Source: Blastocladiella emersonii ATCC 22665 (lineage: Eukaryota; Blastocladiomycota; Blastocladiomycetes; Blastocladiales; Blastocladiaceae). From it: 64,000 nt of DNA. The position numbers and the translations under genes were made by a program. The DNA is taken from positions 3,286,001 to 3,350,000 of the forward strand of contig JANHCV010000001.1 of assembly GCA_025594325.1 (NCBI GenBank), in the 5' to 3' direction. Below the pieces are notes generated by a model. It was not told the DNA's origin. It did not search any database and was given only the letters and a program-made list of their open reading frames with translations. Below are positions 1-11,317 of the stretch, piece by piece; positions within the stretch are counted from its first letter, which is position 1; every line of letters starts with the position of its first letter.

Positions 1-1843
1 ACCGGCGCTCCGTGAGGAACCGCACCAGCGCGCGCCGCGCTTCGGGGATCTCGGGGTACGGCCGCTTCGAGTCGAGGTGGTGCGTCTGCGGGGTCATGAG
101 CGGCGGCGGTGGTGGTGGCGCTGCTGCCGCTTCACCCTCGGATGACTGTGGCGTCGCGAGGTTGTCGTCCAGCGTGAACAGGAAGTAGGCGAGGACGGGC
201 TCGGGCGGGAGACACAGGTCGCGGAACGCGGCCATGGCGTCGTCAAACTGGCCGGCCTGGAACAGGTGGTGTGCGTAGGCGGTCTGGACGGTACACTGGT
301 GTGCCATTTTTTCGTCGAGCGGGAGCTCCGAGGCCTCGACGAGAACAATGGCGGCGTCAAACTCGGCGGCGTGGATGAGCCGCGCGAGCTGTGCGTCGAG
401 CGGGATCATGAGGAGGAAGGTGACAGGGCGCCCCGGCGACGCGTAGAAGAGGCCACCCATGGCCGCGACGGCGGCGCCCGCGGCCGAGGACGCGTGCGTG
501 ACGGCGAGCGTGGTGCATTTGGCCGGCACGTCAAAGGTCTGGACCGGCGCCTGCCCGACCTTAACCTGCAGCGCGGTCCGGGCGGCGTTGAGCCCGACGA
601 GGTACGGGCCGCAGCGCACGAGGTCGGCGAGCGGCGCGCCCCAGTCGAAGCGGGTCTTGATGCTGTCGTCGAGGCGGAGCACGTGCTGGTTGTTGAAGGC
701 GAGCAGCTCGGACCCGTAGGCCGCGATGCGCGTGATGGGCGTGCCCGAGAGGAGCGTGAACGAGGTGGCCGAGGATCCGGCGAACCACGAGTAGAGCGAG
801 ACAAACTCGCCCGTCTCGAGGGTCAGCACCGAGAGCTCCTTGGACGAGGCGATGGCGACGGTGGTGCCGTGGTTCATGAAGGTGATGCCGCGCACCGAGA
901 CGGGGACGGGATACTCTTTCTACACCACGTTGGTGGGGCGCGTTAGAGGAGACGGTGCATTTTGTTCGATCCTCGAGTAAAGCGTACCGTGGTTGGTGCG
1001 GCGCCATCGCGCGGAACCGTAGCGAGCACGACCTTCTTGTGGAACCCGAGAGCCAAGAGCAGCGGCTCATTGGGCGCCGATGGCGAGCACAGGTCAAACG
1101 AAGCGGGTGCGCGCACGTCCTGGAAGGTATGGACGAGCTCGAACGTGTCGAGGGTGTGCAGGCGGACGAAGCCATCTACGTCGTACGCGTGGTGTCAGCG
1201 ATGCGGCTTTGCTAACGATGGGTCGCTCCAGTCGCGTACCGACAATCGAGAAGAGCAGATTGGCCGATTCGGACACGCGCAGCGCGTCGACGGGCTTCTT
1301 GGCAAAGTCGGCAATCGTGTCGACCAGTACACACCAGTCGTCGGGCACGGAAGCCGCGGATCCCCTCTCCTCGGACTCAGCGCGTGGTAACGTCGAGGAG
1401 CGCGGCGATCCGGGTGGCGAGGAAGGTGGCTGCGGGTCGACGGCGGCGCTGGGTTCCGCAGGCACCGGCGGGACCGGGGGCGCGTCGCGGCGGCCAAACT
1501 TGGGCGAGCCGAGCGGCGACCCGATGGCGGACTGGAGGCGCGAGAGACCAGACCCGATGGACGGGAGGCGGCTGAGCGGGAGCGGCGGGAGCCCCACGCC
1601 CGAGGTCGACGCGTGGCTGCTGGAGCGCGGCAGCGGGGCCTCCTTGGCCAGGTCGTCGAGGATGGCGGTGACGGCGGGACGGCTGACGTGGTACATGAGC
1701 AGCGCGCCCTGTGCCGTGCCGGCGAAGAGGCGCGAGCCGTCGTGCGTTGTCGCGAGCGCCGTGACGGCAGCGGGCGGTGGCGCCGGCGCCGGAGCGCCCT
1801 CGGGGCCGGCGGCACAGGGTAGGACGTGAAAGGCCTTGTACAT
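1..1843 (-). CDS. VPS39: VPS39/Vam6 family HOPS subunit (3' end beyond window)
   Basis: Vacuolar tethering factor of the HOPS complex, which links Rab7-type GTPase to membrane fusion. The protein opens MYKAFHVLPC and has a CNH (citron-homology) beta-propeller interrupted by a Ser/Pro-rich loop (about residues 70-140). Helical repeats follow (for example the stretch around DEKMAHQCTVQTAYAHHLF). Exons read on the minus strand are 1240-1843, 988-1175 and 1-919. Both introns begin GTACGC and end TAG, and splicing keeps one frame (IV-DGFVRLHTL, APTT-KEYPV). The C-terminal clathrin-repeat and Vps39 domains lie off the left edge. TRAP1/Vps3 proteins share this architecture, but the MYKAF start and CNH match Vps39 better. 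It is divergent from the LMBD1-like gene with 237 bp between the starts. Confidence 0.8.
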
Positions 1844-2080
1844 GAGATAACGTTGCAGTTGCTGGAGCGGGGAGGAGAGAGAGCGCGGACCGCCCGCGCG
1901 TCGTGACCACGCGTCTCAGCGAAGGTTGGCGCGCTGCGACGTGCGCTGCGACGCGTTCCCTCGAGCTCGGAGCGATGACTGCGCTCCTCAGCTCTCTGTC
2001 CCCTGCCACCAATGGAACCACATGCATCGCAGTAACTAGGAGCAATCAACTTGACCTGACCCTGACAACGCACATCCACC
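1844..2080. promoter_or_regulatory. Shared divergent promoter, VPS39 / LMBD1-like
   Basis: The 237 bp separate two divergent start codons, so both promoters must sit here or overlap the 5' UTRs. Both flanking products are lysosome/vacuole proteins, so co-regulation is plausible but inferred. No clear TATA box is visible. Confidence 0.4.
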
Positions 2081-4024
2081 ATGCCTGTCCCCGCAAGCTT
2101 GACAGGCGCGGCGACCACGCTGACGTTCGGCGCGACGGGCGTCTTCGTCGTTCTGTCGTACATCATTGTGCGGAGCTTCGCCGACCCGCGGGAACGCGAG
2201 CCGCTCATCTCGGTCACCACCGTCTTCGGCATGACGCTGGCCCTCGTCGTCGCCGCCTGCACCCTGCCCGTCGACGTGTTGCTCGTGTCCGCGTCCTCGG
2301 ACCTGTCGCTCGGCGTCAAGAAGCCGTGGGCCGACCCGGCGACGCTGGCTGGCATGGCCGACAACATGGGCTGGCTGTACGACGCGAGCTTCTTCGTGTT
2401 GTTCCTGTTCTGCTTCCTCGCAGTCCCCTTCGCGTACTTTTTCTTCGAGGAGTACGACGAGCAGCAGTCGCTGTCCAAGGTACACACACGACTTGCTCGG
2501 CACCTTGACGGTTCAAGCTCTAATCCCGATGAATGTAGCGACTCAGCGCCGCGACACGCATGACGCTGGCCACGGCCATCATCCTCACGGTCCTCCTCAT
2601 GTGCGGCCTGCTGATGAAGCCGTCGCAGATTCCGGCGGGGACGCCCATCGACTTTGATTTCGTCAAGCGCGCGCTCCTCGGCGGCGGTACGGTGGCCGCA
2701 CACGACTTGCTTAGTGGCCATTAGGTGACACTCTTGCGCTACTACTAGGGCTCGAGACGGCGCTCCTCTTCGTGCTCGGCGTCTCCATGATGATCGGCAC
2801 CTGCGTCTTCCTGGTCTACACGGCGACGGGCCTGTTCCTCTTCCCGATCCACATGCTCAAGCCGATGCAGTCGTTCGACCACGAGATGCGCACGCTGTCG
2901 CGCGAGCTGTCCGAGGTGCAGTCGGCGCTCGAGAACATGCTCATCGAGTTCCCCGACGCCGCCGCCATGACCATGCGCGACCAGCGCAAGCTCGAGCGCC
3001 TGCGCGAGTCGGAGCGCTTCATCCAGCGCAAGCTCGAGCGCGTCCGCGCCGGCCAGCCGCGCTTCTGCTCGCCCGTGTGCAACTTTGTCGCGATCCCCGT
3101 CAAGGTCGCGTGTCTCGCGCTCTCCGTGTGCATCTTGATTGCAATCATCAGTACCATGTACGCGCCACCCCCGCGCTACTGACTTATGACGCGCGCGCTG
3201 ACCTTTTGATTGCGACTCCAGCATGACGACCCCGCCGGCGTGCCCCAACTGCCCGCGCCTCGTCCTGCCCATCAGCAGCCCGGCCAACCCGGTCGACGGC
3301 CTCCTCGCGCTGCTCGCGCGCGCGTACCCGCTCGACCACATCCTGTTCGCGCTCATCATGGTCTACCTCCTCGCCTGCACGTTCCACGCAGTGCGCGCCC
3401 TCGGCGTGCGCGTGCTCTGGGTCAAGATGTTCACGCTGCGCCCCGGGCGCACCATGCCCCAGGGCCTGCTGCTCGCCAGCGTGTTCATGGTCCTCACGCT
3501 GCTTTCGCTCATGTGGGAGATGACGGGCGTGATCGCGCCGCACTACGCGACGTGGGGCTCCCAGCGCTACGTACGCGGGCTTCGCACGAGCCGAGGGCGG
3601 AGGGTGACAAGCTAACGAAACGCGGCGCGTAGTGTCCATCAGCGAACCCGGCCGACTGCGCCGCGAACCGGTCGCTCGTCAAGTTCTGCGACCTCCGCGC
3701 GCCGACCGGTACGCCTCCCCGCTCCCGCTCCCCTCACTCGTCCTTCACCAACTCAACATTCGCCCGTATCTAGCCCTGTGCACGCCGACCGTGATTTCGC
3801 TCCTCCTCGCGCGCATCGCGCTGACGATCCCCGTGTTCTCGACCGTCTTCTACTACGTCCAGTACGCGGCCGTCGCTGTGGCCCTACTCGCACTCGCGTA
3901 CGCGGTCGTGTCGGCGCGCCGGTCGCGTGCCGCCGACCTGCAGGAGGACGATTCGGACTCGGACGAGGAGGAGGCCGCCGGCGAGCGGTCGCGGCTTCTT
4001 TGGGGAGGGAGTCGGAGAGAGTAG
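2081..4024 (+). CDS. LMBD1: LMBR1-family membrane protein, probable lysosomal cobalamin transporter
   Basis: Polytopic protein of the LMBR1 family, close to LMBD1. In animals LMBD1 is needed for cobalamin (B12) export from lysosomes, and fungal homologues are usually annotated as probable lysosomal cobalamin transporters. Six exons (2081-2479, 2539-2686, 2749-3157, 3222-3570, 3633-3708, 3774-4024) give 543 aa in one frame. About nine membrane segments are visible, starting at residue 10. The family hallmark PFAYFFFEEYDEQ sits near residue 125, before the second segment group. A charged coiled stretch follows the fourth segment (ERLRESERFIQRKLERVR), and the C-terminus is acidic (EDDSDSDEEE). 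Whether the organism uses B12 cannot be read here. Confidence 0.82.
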
Positions 4025-4102
4025 GTTCACAAAAACGATAGTACATTCTCCTCGCCGCGGAACACGCGCGGCGCTGCAGTTCTTTTTGAATTCCCTATTC
4101 GT

Positions 4103-5563
4103 CTACAGCTTGCTCGGGATCTTGCCCGCCTTGATGGCGTCGTACCGGCGGAGCTCGAGGCGGCCGAGCTGCTGCGTGTGGACCTCGTCGGGGCCTGGTT
4201 GGGAGGGAGAACGGGTCAGTCGCGGTCGAAAACAATCGAGAGGTGGACTAGGTACCATCGGCGATGCGTAGGGTGCGGAGGCCCGCGTAAAACTTGGCGA
4301 GGACAAAGTCCTGCGACACGCCGGCCGCGCCGAACAGCTGGATGGCTACACCGTCGTCACGAACGTCAGTCCCGCGGTCGTGGCCTCGAACCAGAACGAA
4401 AACGGACCCATGTCGAGCACCTCGCACGCGACGTTGGGCACGACGACCTTGATCATGGCAATCTCCTTGAGCGCGCCCTTAGCGCCGGCGCGGTCGATGG
4501 CGTCGGCCGTGTACCAGACGAGGAGGCGCGCCTGGTCGAGCTTCATGCGCGAGTCGGCGAGGTACTTGCGGATGACGCCGTGCTCGCTGAGCGGGCGGCC
4601 GAACGTGGCGCCGCGCTCGCGCATGCGCTGGACCGTCATGTCCATGGCGCGCTCGGCCATGCCGAGGGCACGGCAGCAGTGGTGGATGCGGCCGGGCCCG
4701 AGGCGGCCCTGGATGACCTCGAACCCGCGGCCCTCGCCGAGGACGAGCGCATTGTGCGCGGGCACGCGCACGTTGTCGAAGACGACCTCGAAGTGGCCGT
4801 GGTTGGCGTCGTCGTACCCGAACACGTGGCACGGGCGCACGATCTGGATGCCGGGGGTGCCCGCGGGGACCAGCACAATCGAGTGCTGGCGGTGCTTGGG
4901 CTGGGCCGGGTTGCGCGTGGTGCCGAGCACGATCCACAGCTTGAGCGCCGGGTGGCCGACGCCCGAGATGTAGTACTTGTGGCCGCGCACCACGTACTCG
5001 TCGCCGTCGCGGTCGATGGTGGTCTCAATGTTGAGCGCGTCCGACGACGCCACGTTGCGCTCGGTCATGGCAAACGCGCTGCGGATCGTGCCGTCGAGCA
5101 GCGGCTCGAGCCACCGCTTCTTCTGCGCGGGGTTGCCGTACTTGGCGAGCACCTCCATGTTGCCCGTGTCGGGGGCGGCGCAGTTGGTCGCCTCGGGCGC
5201 AATCGACGGCGACCGGCCCGTCAGCTCGGCGATGCACGCGTACTCGAGGTTGGTCAGGCCGGCGCCCTCGGGGTAGTCGCGCGGCAGGAACAGGTTCCAC
5301 AGGCCAAGCGACCGCGCCCGCGCCTTGAGCGTCTCCATGACCGCGGGCTGCGTCGCCCACCGCTGCGCGCCCGTCCCGAGCTGCTGCTCGTACAGCTCCT
5401 CGGCGGGGATGCACTCGTTCTACTCATCGCACGAGCGTGAGCGGCGGCGAACCGCGGATGAGGGCGGTGCGAGGCGCCAGGGTACCTCGACAAAGTCGCG
5501 CATCTTGTTGTAGAGGTCGCGCGCACGCGGCGACAGGTTGGCGAGAGCATTCATGGAAGTCAT
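4103..5563 (-). CDS. Acyl-CoA dehydrogenase, ACAD11-like
   Basis: FAD-dependent acyl-CoA dehydrogenase that would introduce an alpha-beta double bond into acyl-CoA. Exons on the minus strand (5486-5563, 4408-5419, 4256-4345, 4103-4194) give 423 aa, the usual length for a stand-alone dehydrogenase. Seen in order: N-terminal helical domain, the FAFAMTE-type flavin loop (here SAFAMTERNVASSDA), the middle beta domain with YYISG, then the C-terminal helices (GPGRIHHCCRALGMAERA) typical of the ACAD10/11 subgroup. The kinase domain fused to animal ACAD10/11 is absent. The start at 5563 was chosen because it opens the frame (MTSMNALANLSP); an inner ATG at 5554 is equally usable. No mitochondrial leader is obvious, so it may be peroxisomal. 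Confidence 0.85.
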
Positions 5564-5811
5564 TTTTTGATGAGCGGGTTCTCGTCTGCGGGAGAGCGGG
5601 GACTCGCGGCGAGGGCGGCCGGGACTTTGACGCGTGCCGGGCGACGCGACGAACTCTGCGCCCGGCCCGCGTTTTCCGAACTGGGCCGGACCTGACCTCA
5701 TCGTCCACGCCTGTCGGTCCTGCAAGACGAGCACGCTGGCGGATACAAGCAAGATGGCTAACATGTATTCGATATTCACAGGGCAATGACGCGGCGCGAC
5801 GGGACAACACC

Positions 5812-7416
5812 TCACAGCTTGCCCGCCTGATGCGGGACCGTGACCTGGCCGACGGGCCACGGCTTGCGCAGGATCGCGGCGACGGCGCTGGCCGAGGCCT
5901 CGCGCGAGTGGACGACGCGGCGCGGGAGCGAGTCGAGGTCGCGGAGCTGGGGCGGGACGAAGGCGGCGTGGAGGTCAGCGTCCGCCGCGGTCTTGGGGAA
6001 CCGGCCCGACACGCGCAGCCCGTCGCACACAGCCTCGCCAAACTTGCCCGGGTGCGCCGTGGCGAGGCAGATGAACACGGGCCGCGCGGCGGGGGACTCG
6101 CACGTGGCGAGGGCGCCGCCGTGCGCCTCGGCCGCGCGCACGCCGACCGCCGTGTGCGGGTCGAGCACGTAGCCCGTGGCCGTGTAGTAGCGGGCGATGG
6201 TGTCGACGATCTCCGGGTCCGAGACGCGGTGCGACGCGAGGCCGGCGCGCGCACGGTCGAGCGCCGCGGGCGGGACCGTGAATCCGCCGTCGGTCTTGAG
6301 CGCGTCCATGCGCGTGCGCACCGCGTCCGCGTCGCCGGCGAGCCAGCCGAGCAGCGCGCGCTCGAAATTGGACGCGACCGTGATGTCCATGGCCGGGCTG
6401 ATGGTGGCCTGGGCCTCGACGGCAGAGGCGGGCGCCGCGCCCGTCGGCCGCCATGCCGGGTCGGGCGAGTAGATGCCCGAGGACAGGAACCGGTGCAGGA
6501 TGTCGTTCTCGTTGGTGGCGACGATGAGCTTGTGGATGGGCAGGCCCATGAGCGAGGCGTAGTGGCCGGCGAGCACGTCGCCGAAATTGCCCGAGGGGAC
6601 CGAGTAGGCGATGGGCACGCCCTCGCCGCGGGCCTGCTCGGTGCGCAGGAACGAGAAGACGTAGTAGGAGATCTGGGCGAGGATGCGGGCAAAGTTGATC
6701 GAGTTGACGGCGGCGAGGTGGAACTCGGCGCGCATGGCCGGGTCGTTGAACATGGCCTTGACCACGGCCTGGCAGTCGTCAAAGGTGCCGTCGACGGCCA
6801 CGTTGCACACGTTCTCGTCGAGGACCGACGTCATCTGGGCCTCCTGCACGGGCGACACCTTGCCGCGCGGGTGGAGGATGCACACGCGCACGCCGGCCTT
6901 GCCGCGGAGCCCGTCGATGGCGGCGGACCCCGTGTCGCCCGACGTGGCGCCGACCACGTTGACCGCCTTGCCCTGGGCCGACGCCGCGGCGCTGCCGTCG
7001 CGCGCGAGCAGGTACTCGAACAGGTTGCCGAGGAACTGCAGCGCCACGTCCTTGAAGGCGAAGGTCGGCCCGTGGAACAGCTCGAGGATGTCGACGACCT
7101 CGGCGGCGGTGCGCGTGTCGCGCAGGGTGCGCAGCGGGGCCACGTCGACGGACCGGAACCGCGACTTGAGCCCAAACGACTTTTCGGCGAGCGCGCGCAG
7201 GTCCGCGTGCGGCACGTCCGCGTCGTCGACGAACAGCGTGAACAGGTCGCCCGCGAGCTCGGCAAACGACAGGTGCGCCCACCGCACGCGCCAGTCGGCG
7301 GGCAGCGCCGGCAGCGCCTTGGGCACGTACAGCCCGCCGTCGGGCGCGAGCCCCGCGAGCACGGCGGCCGAGAAGGGCAGGGCGGGCGACTGGCCGCGGG
7401 TCGAAATGTACTGCAT
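5812..7416 (-). CDS. THR4: Threonine synthase
   Basis: PLP enzyme of the last step of threonine biosynthesis (O-phosphohomoserine to threonine). Single exon, 534 aa, matching the fungal class II enzyme length. It begins MQYISTRG, the typical start of this family. The PLP lysine lies in HGPTFAFKDVALQFLGN (around residue 120), and the SGDTGSAAIDGL and SGNFGDVLAG phosphate-cradle motifs are intact. A TATA-like element lies about 60 bp upstream. It is divergent from a small gene of unknown function and only 4 kb from threonyl-tRNA synthetase, which is probably coincidental. Confidence 0.97.
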   Translation of the reverse strand: MQYISTRGQSPALPFSAAVLAGLAPDGGLYVPKALPALPADWRVRWAHLSFAELAGDLFTLFVDDADVPHADLRALAEKSFGLKSRFRSVDVAPLRTLRDTRTAAEVVDILELFHGPTFAFKDVALQFLGNLFEYLLARDGSAAASAQGKAVNVVGATSGDTGSAAIDGLRGKAGVRVCILHPRGKVSPVQEAQMTSVLDENVCNVAVDGTFDDCQAVVKAMFNDPAMRAEFHLAAVNSINFARILAQISYYVFSFLRTEQARGEGVPIAYSVPSGNFGDVLAGHYASLMGLPIHKLIVATNENDILHRFLSSGIYSPDPAWRPTGAAPASAVEAQATISPAMDITVASNFERALLGWLAGDADAVRTRMDALKTDGGFTVPPAALDRARAGLASHRVSDPEIVDTIARYYTATGYVLDPHTAVGVRAAEAHGGALATCESPAARPVFICLATAHPGKFGEAVCDGLRVSGRFPKTAADADLHAAFVPPQLRDLDSLPRRVVHSREASASAVAAILRKPWPVGQVTVPHQAGKL

Positions 7417-7825
7417 GGCTGGAGGATCTGCTGCGTAGCGTTGGTTGGGGAGAGAGAGCGGATCGCGGGCGACGGGCCTTTATATACCCTCGCAGATTAT
7501 CAGCAGCGGCCGTGGTTGAAAGCGGACACGGCGGCAGCGCAGCCGAGGCGCGACGCGACGTGTGGCGCGTGAACGTGACTCAGGTCAGCCGCCGCAGCCC
7601 ACGTGCTGCGGCAATTCTGGTTTCCCATCTTGATTTCGAGCTTGCTCGCCGCACGTTCCCGCTCTCGCAAACTATCTGCCACGAATCAACAATTCAACTT
7701 TGAACCGGCTCGACGCGTCGCCTTTCCTTTGCCACCGCCACCTCCGCGAGCACAACCTCCGTCCCGCCGATCCTCTCCCCCCTCCGCCGCCAACAACAAG
7801 AACCCCTCGAGTCGCCGACGCCACC
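7417..7825. other. Intergenic, divergent promoter region
   Basis: It carries the THR4 TATA candidate near the left side and a pyrimidine-rich leader just before the 7826 start codon. No coding signal or RNA gene is seen. Confidence 0.4.
7477..7488 (-). promoter_or_regulatory. TATA-box candidate for THR4
   Basis: Read on the minus strand this is GGTATATAAAGG, about 60 bp before the THR4 start codon. It is one of few AT runs in very GC-rich DNA. Confidence 0.55.
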
Positions 7826-8473
7826 ATGTTCTCCGGCGCCGCCACGAAAAAGTCAAAGGCGTTTGACGGCGCCGACAACTACTCACGCCCGCAGCACACG
7901 GTCCTGCCCATGGAGGTCCAGAGCGGGCTCGTCACGGGCCCCATGCTCGCCCGCAAGGTAACTTGATGCTCTTCCGCCTCGCGGTGCCTCGCGGTGGCGG
8001 CGAGGGTCGAGGGTTGCGGGCGGCGATCCGCGTTGTCGTGCTCCTCCCCTCCGCCACCATCCCGCCTCGCCCGTCCTCCAAGTGCGAGCCACTCATCGCC
8101 TCCGTGGCGGTTTCTCTTCCCTGCCATGTAGCGGTTCTTTGAGGGCCAGGAGCGCATGAAGAAGCAGATGGAGGTCAACGCGGCCGCCGCGGCCGGCGTC
8201 GTGGCCCCCACGGCCTACGCCCCGTTCGGCGGCAGCCCGTTCGGCGGCGCTCCGCAGCCGACCGGGTTCGGCATGCCCCAGCACCCGCACCAGCAGTTCC
8301 AGCAGCAGGCCCAGCAGCAGCAGCAGCAGCAGTTTGCGAGCCCGTTCCACCAGGCGCCCGCCGCGCCAGTACCGGTCGCCGCCCCGGCCCCCGGCATGTC
8401 CATGGGCATGGGCGGCGGGTTCCGCATGAACTCGGCCTTCAACCCGCGCAAGCGCAGCCACGAGGATGAGTAA
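7826..8473 (+). CDS. Small Gln/Pro-rich protein of unknown function, probably nuclear
   Basis: Not recognised. Two exons (7826-7957, 8132-8473) with a 174-nt intron give 157 aa. The start is in a strong context (CCACCATGTTC). The N-terminus (about residues 1-60) looks conserved and charged (KKSKAFDGADNYSRPQ, ARKRFFEGQERMKKQME) and carries the only likely folded or helical part. A Gly/Pro/Gln-rich region with an uninterrupted CAG-coded glutamine run follows. The C-terminus is basic then acidic (NPRKRSHEDE), resembling a nuclear localisation signal. Function cannot be assigned. Confidence 0.7.
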
Positions 8474-8933
8474 CCGACAGTCCTCGCGCTCTCGTCTACA
8501 ACACCCCCTCCGCCGCGACGAGCCGCGTGCGCCCGCTCTCGCCGCCCGCCCGCCCGCCCTGCCCCTCCCGCCGCCTATTTATTTATATGATTCCTCCCCA
8601 GCACCCGCACCCGCACCCGCACCGGGTCCCTCGTTCGCCCCGCCAGTTTGTACAGTTCGTTCTTTCCCCCACGTTTTTGCTCCCTCTCGCTCCGCGCTCG
8701 CACGCGCGCCGATCCGCAGTCGCGTCCGTCACGCTCGCGCCAGGCGACGATTATACACGATTCCCCTCGCGCTTGCCCCGAGTCTCCGCGCGCTTGGAAC
8801 GCTTAGATCGTGAGCTACGAGGCACACGCGCGGGCGGGCGGAGGAACGTGAGCCAAGGCGCCGTCGGCCGCGGCGCGTGGTTCGCGCTCCCGCTCCCCTT
8901 CACCGCCGCGCTCGCTCGTTGACCGCGGCCAGC
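8474..8933. other. Intergenic region
   Basis: It contains the 3' end of the small gene, with an AT patch (TATTTATTTATATGA near 8577) that may be a 3' processing signal. The GC-rich leader of the sphingomyelinase-like gene follows. No gene is seen. Confidence 0.4.
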
Positions 8934-10971
8934 ATGGCGCGCCGACGCGTCTCAACTCTGCTCGTCGCCACCGTTGCTACGCTATCGACTCTGCTGCTCG
9001 CCCTACTTGGTGCACTCGCCCCCGCCAGCGCCTCCCTGACGCTTACGCCCGATAAACCATCGCCGCCGCTCGGATCCGGCTCGCTGCTCCTCGCCTACGC
9101 CCTCCTGCGCGCCCTCCCGCAGTCGCCGCGCCCGCTGCCCGACTCGTGCCCGTGGACCCTCGCCCGCCGCCACCTCGACGGCGCCGCTGCCTGTGCCTGC
9201 GCCGACGCCGCGAGCGCCACTTCCAACGACAGCCATCTGACTCTGACCGCCGCTGCTGCTGCGAGCCTGGCCGGCGTGGACCCTCGCCCGCCGCCGCCGC
9301 TCCCTCTCTCGGAGCTCCACCCCATGTCGTCGTGTCTGTGCCTGCGCCCGCGACCGCACAAGACGCCCGCCGCCGCTGCGACCGCTTCCTCTGCTGCCAC
9401 CAAGCTCGTCGCACACGGAGGCCGCTTCCAGCGCGACGTCTCGCCGCCGCCACCCGCATCGTCGTCCGCTGCTGCTGCTGCCGCTGCCGAGGGCATCCCG
9501 CGGCACCAGTCCGAGTCCAACGCTCAGCTCACGCTCGACACCTCGGGCCACCACCACGCGCACGCCACCATGGCGCCGCCCAACACGCTCCGCCTGCTCA
9601 CGTACAACTTTTTCCTGCGCCCGCCGCTCATCTCCGACGTACGTCTGTGCTGTGGGTGTTGGGGATTCAGCGAACGTGTACGCGGCGCGGGTGGCGTTCG
9701 ACTCGGCCACCCACCCCGCCCCGTTGTTCTCGGCGCGTGTCGTCGCGTCGCGTCGCGCCGTGCACCGTTTCGCCGCCGACATCCCTCACGCCGAATCCTG
9801 CCGCTCACCACCCCATGCGTAGTACAATGGCGACAGCAAGGAGGAGCGGCTGGCCGGGTTCATCGAGCACGTGCTGCCGCAGTACGACGTGATCGCGATG
9901 CAGGAGACCTTCACGGGGTACTCGTCGCGCGTGTCGCGGCTCGAGCACGCGGCCAAGCAGGCGGGCTACGTGGCGCACGTCCGCGGGCCCGCCGGGTCTA
10001 TGGTGCGCGGCCACCTGCTCGACGCGGGCCTGCTCGTCCTGTCGCGATGGCCGATCCGCGCGCGGGCCAAGATCACGTATGCGCGCGGCGTCACGGTCGA
10101 CCGGCTCGCGTCCAAGGGCGCCACCTACTCGCTGCACGTCCACCCGGACCAGCCCAACGTCCGCCTCCACCTGTTCAACACCCACCTCCAGGCCAGCTAC
10201 TCGACGGCCCCCGCTATCGACGACCCGAGCGTCGTGTGCCGCACCGACCAGGTCCGCGAGCTCGCCGACTTTGTCCATGCCCAGCTCACGGAGAACTGGG
10301 CCGGCCCGCTCCCGCACGCCGCCCGGTCCGCTGCGTCCGCGTCGGGCCCGGTCCCGCGTGCCGTGATCCCCGAGAACGTGCCGCTGCCGCCGTCGCCCAT
10401 CAAGTCGCCCGACCTGGCCGCCGTCGCGGCCGATATCCCGCTGCCCGCGTCTCCCGCGCGCGACCGCGCCGCATCTTCCTCCTCGAGCGGTACAGACACC
10501 GCCACCAAGCCGGCGGCGTACGACCTGGTCCTCGTGTGCGGCGATCTCAACGTCAACTCGATGCAGTCCGGGCGCGAGGAGTACACGCAGCTGCTGCGGA
10601 TCCTGGAGCGCGACGGGCAATTCAAGGTGACGGACCTGCTCGACGCGCAGGGCAAGGAGGACTACACGCAGCTCCCCTGGGTGTGGTTCAGCCAGCGCCG
10701 CCGCGAGGTCAACGCCGACGTGTACAAGCGCGAGGGCGGGCGGCTCGACTACATTCTCCTCGTCGAGCCGCGCGCCGAGACCGCGCACGCGATCGAGACG
10801 CGCATCGATAAGTGCGACGTCGCGCATCCCGACTTTTTCCAGCTCTCGGGTACGGTTTCTTCGTGGACGCGACGCGGCGTGATGGTGAGTGGGACACTGA
10901 CTCGTTCGCGCGTGCGATGTGTAGACCACATGGGCGTCGCGGCGCAAGTGACGCTGCCCAAGCTGTCCTGA
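8934..10971 (+). CDS. Neutral sphingomyelinase-like EEP-family phosphodiesterase
   Basis: Member of the endonuclease/exonuclease/phosphatase superfamily, closest by motifs to neutral sphingomyelinases (sphingomyelin or inositol-phosphosphingolipid to ceramide). Exons 8934-9638, 9823-10849 and 10925-10971 give 592 aa. Residues 5-35 form a hydrophobic segment (signal anchor or signal peptide), followed by about 170 low-complexity residues. The catalytic domain then runs from LLTYNFFLRP. The metal-binding Glu is in AMQETF, with NTHLQASY, CGDLNVNS and LDYILL next. The catalytic DH pair (SDHMGV) is created only by the last splice. A Pro/Ser/Ala insertion separates strands near residues 385-435. 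ISC1 has C-terminal membrane segments, but this protein has an N-terminal one, so substrate and membrane are uncertain. Confidence 0.8.
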
Positions 10972-11317
10972 GCCGCCGTGTGACTCGGCCCTGTTCCTCA
11001 TTCATTCCTTGTATATTTCGCTCACTACAGTCACTTCCCGGCCGGCCAGATGAGTCGCGCGCGCGAGAGACCGAGTCGGAGGGTGGCACAGCACAGGCGC
11101 GCGCTGCAACGCGTCGCGAGAACTGCCTGCGGCATCGGCGTCATGTGACGGCGAGTCACGCGGGTCTGATCTCGGACGCCCAAGCCGCCCTCGCGGTTTG
11201 GCCCTTTTTCATCGCCCCGTCGCCGCCGTTGCGTTCGTCTCGCCTCGCCAAACTCACGCTCTCTCTCTCTCCTGCGGACGTGAGCTTTGAATCAAACCTC
11301 CACCACCACACCGCACC
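10972..11317. other. Intergenic region
   Basis: It lies between the sphingomyelinase-like gene and the ThrRS gene. A CT-rich run just upstream of 11280 is likely the ThrRS core promoter or leader. Nothing else is seen. Confidence 0.35.

Noticed and set aside
5437-7572. A plus-strand open frame of 711 codons opposite threonine synthase
   Set aside because: Arg/Gly/Val-rich shadow of THR4 with no recognisable domain.
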